Positions 6,594 to 8,456 of a DNA stretch of 8,456 bases are shown piece by piece. A program made the position numbers and the translations under genes. The stretch's first letter is position 1. Each line of letters begins with the position of its first letter. Location: contig CAZFAP010000197.1 in the NCBI GenBank assembly GCA_964516325.1, positions 1-8,456 on the forward strand. Direction: 5' to 3'. The notes under the pieces are model-generated. The model was not told the origin of the DNA and did not search any database. It saw only the letters and a list, made by a program, of their open reading frames with translations. This DNA is from CAZFAP01 sp964516325. Its GTDB lineage: Bacteria > Auribacterota > JABMQX01.

Positions 6594-7145
6594 TTAGTTT
6601 TCCCCTTGCTCACCGGGGATAGTGGAGAGATGGAAGTTGAAGTCTTGCGCTTCGCACTTGGGGCACGCCAGCCCCACCGTCGGAGCAGGTTTTCGGTCCG
6701 GGTCCAGCCCGATGATAGTCCCGCAGTTTCTGCACTGCGCTGCCCGAAAAGCGGTCTTCTGTTTGCATTTCGGACAGGTCATCTTCGGGAAGACGTTGCT
6801 CGTCACCAAATCTATGCGGAACAGGTTCTCGCAATTCGGGTTCGTGCAGACCATGACCGCGGGCCTGTAGAACTCTTTCGGTTTGCTGATGGACCGAACG
6901 CGGAGGAAAAGCACCGTGATCGCGGCCACAAAAAGGACCGCCGCCAGCAACAGTTGTACCGGCTTCTGCGACAGAACCAGCCCGCCCCCTTTCCTTACCT
7001 GCCTGCCAGCCACCGCCGCCTCTTCTATCCGAACGACCGGAAAGAATTTCTCCGACCCACAGGTCGGGCACTTCATCCCCAAAGCCCATTCCACCTCTAC
7101 CTCGTTACCGCACTTCTGGCATTTCGCCGTGATTCGCTTGGGCAT
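6594..7145 (-). CDS. Single-pass membrane protein with multiple zinc ribbons, function unknown
   Basis: I do not recognise this 183-residue protein as a named family. It is built from cysteine pairs on both sides of one membrane helix. The N-terminal ribbon uses Cys9/Cys12 (CQKC) and Cys26/Cys29 (CPTC). After a basic linker comes a hydrophobic helix at about residues 63-82. The other side carries Cys100/Cys105 (CTNPNC) with Cys124/Cys127 (CPKC), then Cys138/Cys141 (CRNC) with Cys161/Cys164 (CPKC), consistent with two more ribbons. I chose the ATG at 7145 because GGAGG lies 5 bases upstream and the first ribbon starts at once; the frame is open for 92 more codons upstream but only as nadD shadow. 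Its start is 2 bases after the nadD stop, so the two are surely co-translated. A regulatory, scaffolding or redox-sensing role is possible but not shown. Confidence 0.83.
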   Translation of the reverse strand: MPKRITAKCQKCGNEVEVEWALGMKCPTCGSEKFFPVVRIEEAAVAGRQVRKGGGLVLSQKPVQLLLAAVLFVAAITVLFLRVRSISKPKEFYRPAVMVCTNPNCENLFRIDLVTSNVFPKMTCPKCKQKTAFRAAQCRNCGTIIGLDPDRKPAPTVGLACPKCEAQDFNFHLSTIPGEQGEN

Positions 7146-7147
7146 TG

Positions 7148-7810
7148 TCACCTCCGACTGTTGCCTGCTCGCGTAGAACGTTTCGGTTTTTCGTAAAGCC
7201 GGTGCCCACCAATATACTCTTCCACCGCTCGCGGGACAAGATACCCAATGGATTTTCCGTTCATTACTCTTTCGCGGATTTCCGTTGAAGAAATCCCAAT
7301 GAGCGGGGCTGACACGACGTGGGCGAGAAGCTCCTCCTTCATCGCCGCTGGCAAACCCAGGTCTTCGGCTTTCAGCAGCTCGATGTCCCACCCAGGACGC
7401 GGGACCACCAAAAACATGCACAGTGTGGCCAGTTCCTCAATGTTTTTCCACGTCCTGAGTTCCGGAACGCTGTCCGCGCCGATAATGAAAAAATAATCGG
7501 TGGGCTGCGTCTGCGCTCTCCGGAGAGCCTTCAGGGTCTCGACGGAATAAGATGGTCCTTCCCTCTTGATCTCGATGTCCGAGACTTCAAAAGATGGATT
7601 GTCCGCAATCGCCAGAGAAACCAGGCGGAACCTGTGGTCGGCGGAAATCACATCCGGACGGTCTTTATGGGGCGGATGCGCGGAGGGAATGAAGAGCACT
7701 TTCTCGAGGTTCCACTCCTCTTTCACTGCGTCGGCAATGATGAGATGCCCGACGTGTATCGGATTGAACGTCCCACCGAGAATGCCAATTCTCTTCTTTA
7801 CCGGCGCCAC
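7148..7810 (-). CDS. nadD: Nicotinate-nucleotide adenylyltransferase
   Basis: This 220-residue enzyme transfers AMP from ATP to nicotinate mononucleotide, making deamido-NAD in the cytoplasm for NAD synthesis. The nucleotidyltransferase signature GGTFNPIHVGH (residues 12-22) and the second ATP-binding motif ISSTEIR (173-179) are both intact. PPHK (46-49), PSYSV (86-90) and the IIGADS segment (109-114) are further NadD hallmarks. The length is near the family norm of 190-220, with a basic tail (KPKRSTRAGNSRR). The start is a GTG at 7808-7810, placed directly after the TGA of obg. AAGGG lies 8 bases upstream on the coding strand, and no ATG is available before the GGTF motif. The obg-nadD order is common in bacteria. 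The ribosome silencing factor gene rsfS, often next in line, is replaced here by the zinc-ribbon gene. Confidence 0.95.
   Translation of the reverse strand: MAPVKKRIGILGGTFNPIHVGHLIIADAVKEEWNLEKVLFIPSAHPPHKDRPDVISADHRFRLVSLAIADNPSFEVSDIEIKREGPSYSVETLKALRRAQTQPTDYFFIIGADSVPELRTWKNIEELATLCMFLVVPRPGWDIELLKAEDLGLPAAMKEELLAHVVSAPLIGISSTEIRERVMNGKSIGYLVPRAVEEYIGGHRLYEKPKRSTRAGNSRR
7151..7155 (-). promoter_or_regulatory. Ribosome binding site of the zinc-ribbon gene, inside the end of nadD
   Basis: On the minus strand the bases read GGAGGTGACAATG. GGAGG covers the last nadD codons, TGA is the nadD stop, and ATG follows after two bases. This sets the zinc-ribbon start at 7145 and shows that its translation is tied to that of nadD. 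Confidence 0.85.
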
Positions 7811-8456
7811 TCAACGAACCCTTTCCGTTTCCCCGTGAATCATTTCCTTCGTGGCTCTCACCAACTCCTCGAGACCGTAACCGCTCAAACACGAGACCGG
7901 GAATATCTTTTCGCTCGACAGGTCCGACTCTCTTCGGAAGACTTCCAGGTTGTTCGCCGCGCTCTCCAAGTCCATCTTATTGCAGGCGACGACGAAGGGT
8001 CGCTTCGCGAGTTCCTCGCTGTGCAACTCGAGTTCTCGTCGGAGAACCCGGAAATCCTCGGCGGGGTCTCGCCCATCGGCGCCCGCAACGTCAATCACAA
8101 CCACAAGCACGGACGTCCGCTCGATATGCCGCAGGAACTGGTGTCCCAGCCCGCGATTTGCGTGCGCTCCGTCTATCAGCCCCGGCACGTCCGCAACTTT
8201 GACGATTCGGTAGTCGGCGCTTTCCTTCAGAACCCCGAGGTTCGGGGAGAGCGTCGTGAACGGGTAACTGGCGATCTTCGGTCTCGCGTCGCAGATTTTG
8301 GACAAGAGCGTGGATTTGCCAGCGTTCGGGAAGCCAACCAACCCAACGTCCGCGATGAGTTTCAGTTCAAGGTCAAGCGTAACTCTTTCTCCCGGCTTCC
8401 CCTTTCCGAACTGCCGGGGGGCTTGGTTTGTCGCGCTCTTGAAGCTCGCGTTTCCT
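7811..8456 (-). CDS. obg: GTPase Obg/CgtA (N-terminus outside the window)
   Basis: The visible 214 codons encode the end of the glycine-rich Obg domain and the whole G domain of a ribosome-associated GTPase involved in large-subunit assembly and stress control. The frame runs without a stop to the window edge. It opens with GNASFKSATNQAPRQFGKG and leads into LKLIADVGLVGFPNAGKS, which contains the G1 loop. Other GTPase motifs are YPFTTLSPNLG (switch I), DVPGLI (G3), NKMD (G4) and SCLSG (G5). A TTG at 8339-8341 could be mistaken for a start but encodes an internal leucine inside the conserved GLVGF segment. The protein ends soon after the G domain (MIHGETERVR), so it lacks the optional C-terminal OCT domain found in some Obg proteins. 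Its TGA abuts the GTG start of nadD. Confidence 0.95.
   Translation of the reverse strand, partial: GNASFKSATNQAPRQFGKGKPGERVTLDLELKLIADVGLVGFPNAGKSTLLSKICDARPKIASYPFTTLSPNLGVLKESADYRIVKVADVPGLIDGAHANRGLGHQFLRHIERTSVLVVVIDVAGADGRDPAEDFRVLRRELELHSEELAKRPFVVACNKMDLESAANNLEVFRRESDLSSEKIFPVSCLSGYGLEELVRATKEMIHGETERVR

Noticed and set aside
7146..7421. N-terminal extension of the zinc-ribbon protein by 92 residues
   Set aside because: It lies entirely within nadD in a different frame, and the GGAGG site before 7145 explains the start.
1..8456. CRISPR array, tRNA, rRNA, transposase, phage or toxin-antitoxin genes
   Set aside because: I looked for regularly spaced repeats, structural RNA sequence and mobile-element proteins on both strands and saw none.

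Overview
The window looks like chromosomal DNA from a fairly GC-rich, Gram-negative-type, probably uncultivated bacterium. Eight protein genes are visible; the first and last run off the window edges. A Tat-exported sugar phosphate isomerase/epimerase-like protein, an OPT-family transporter, an obg-nadD pair and dispersed hairpin-rich intergenic repeats together recall Planctomycetes/Verrucomicrobia-like or neighbouring candidate phyla (Hydrogenedentes, Sumerlaeota, Omnitrophota). That placement is an impression and not a demonstrated assignment.

Layout. (1) 1-1790, + strand: the end of a zinc/manganese ABC transporter operon in the order binding protein (partial), ATPase, permease, with overlapping junctions. 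(2) 1903-3795, - strand: a large OPT-family membrane transporter converging on the ABC operon. (3) 3796-4192: a divergent intergenic region of about 400 bp carrying a cluster of GC-rich hairpins that looks like a dispersed palindromic repeat. (4) 4193-5221, + strand: a Tat-signal TIM-barrel protein of the sugar phosphate isomerase/epimerase type. (5) 5222-5361: a short convergent gap with another repeat-like stretch. (6) 5362-8456, - strand: a compact run transcribed obg (partial) -> nadD -> membrane-anchored zinc-ribbon protein -> mtlD-type mannitol-1-phosphate dehydrogenase, with gaps of 0, 2 and 38 bp.

How the genes fit together. The first three proteins form one high-affinity divalent-metal importer (binding protein, membrane channel, ATPase). 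The facing OPT transporter may bring in peptides or metal chelates, so a metal-uptake theme is possible but unproven. The minus-strand run joins housekeeping genes (ribosome-associated GTPase Obg, NAD biosynthesis enzyme NadD) to an unrecognised zinc-ribbon membrane protein and an NAD-dependent sugar-alcohol phosphate dehydrogenase. No mannitol PTS gene is visible, which suggests mannitol or a related polyol is made internally. I see no phage, transposase, CRISPR array, toxin-antitoxin pair, tRNA or rRNA. I do not see a clearly new multi-gene system; the most novel items are the zinc-ribbon protein and the structured repeats.
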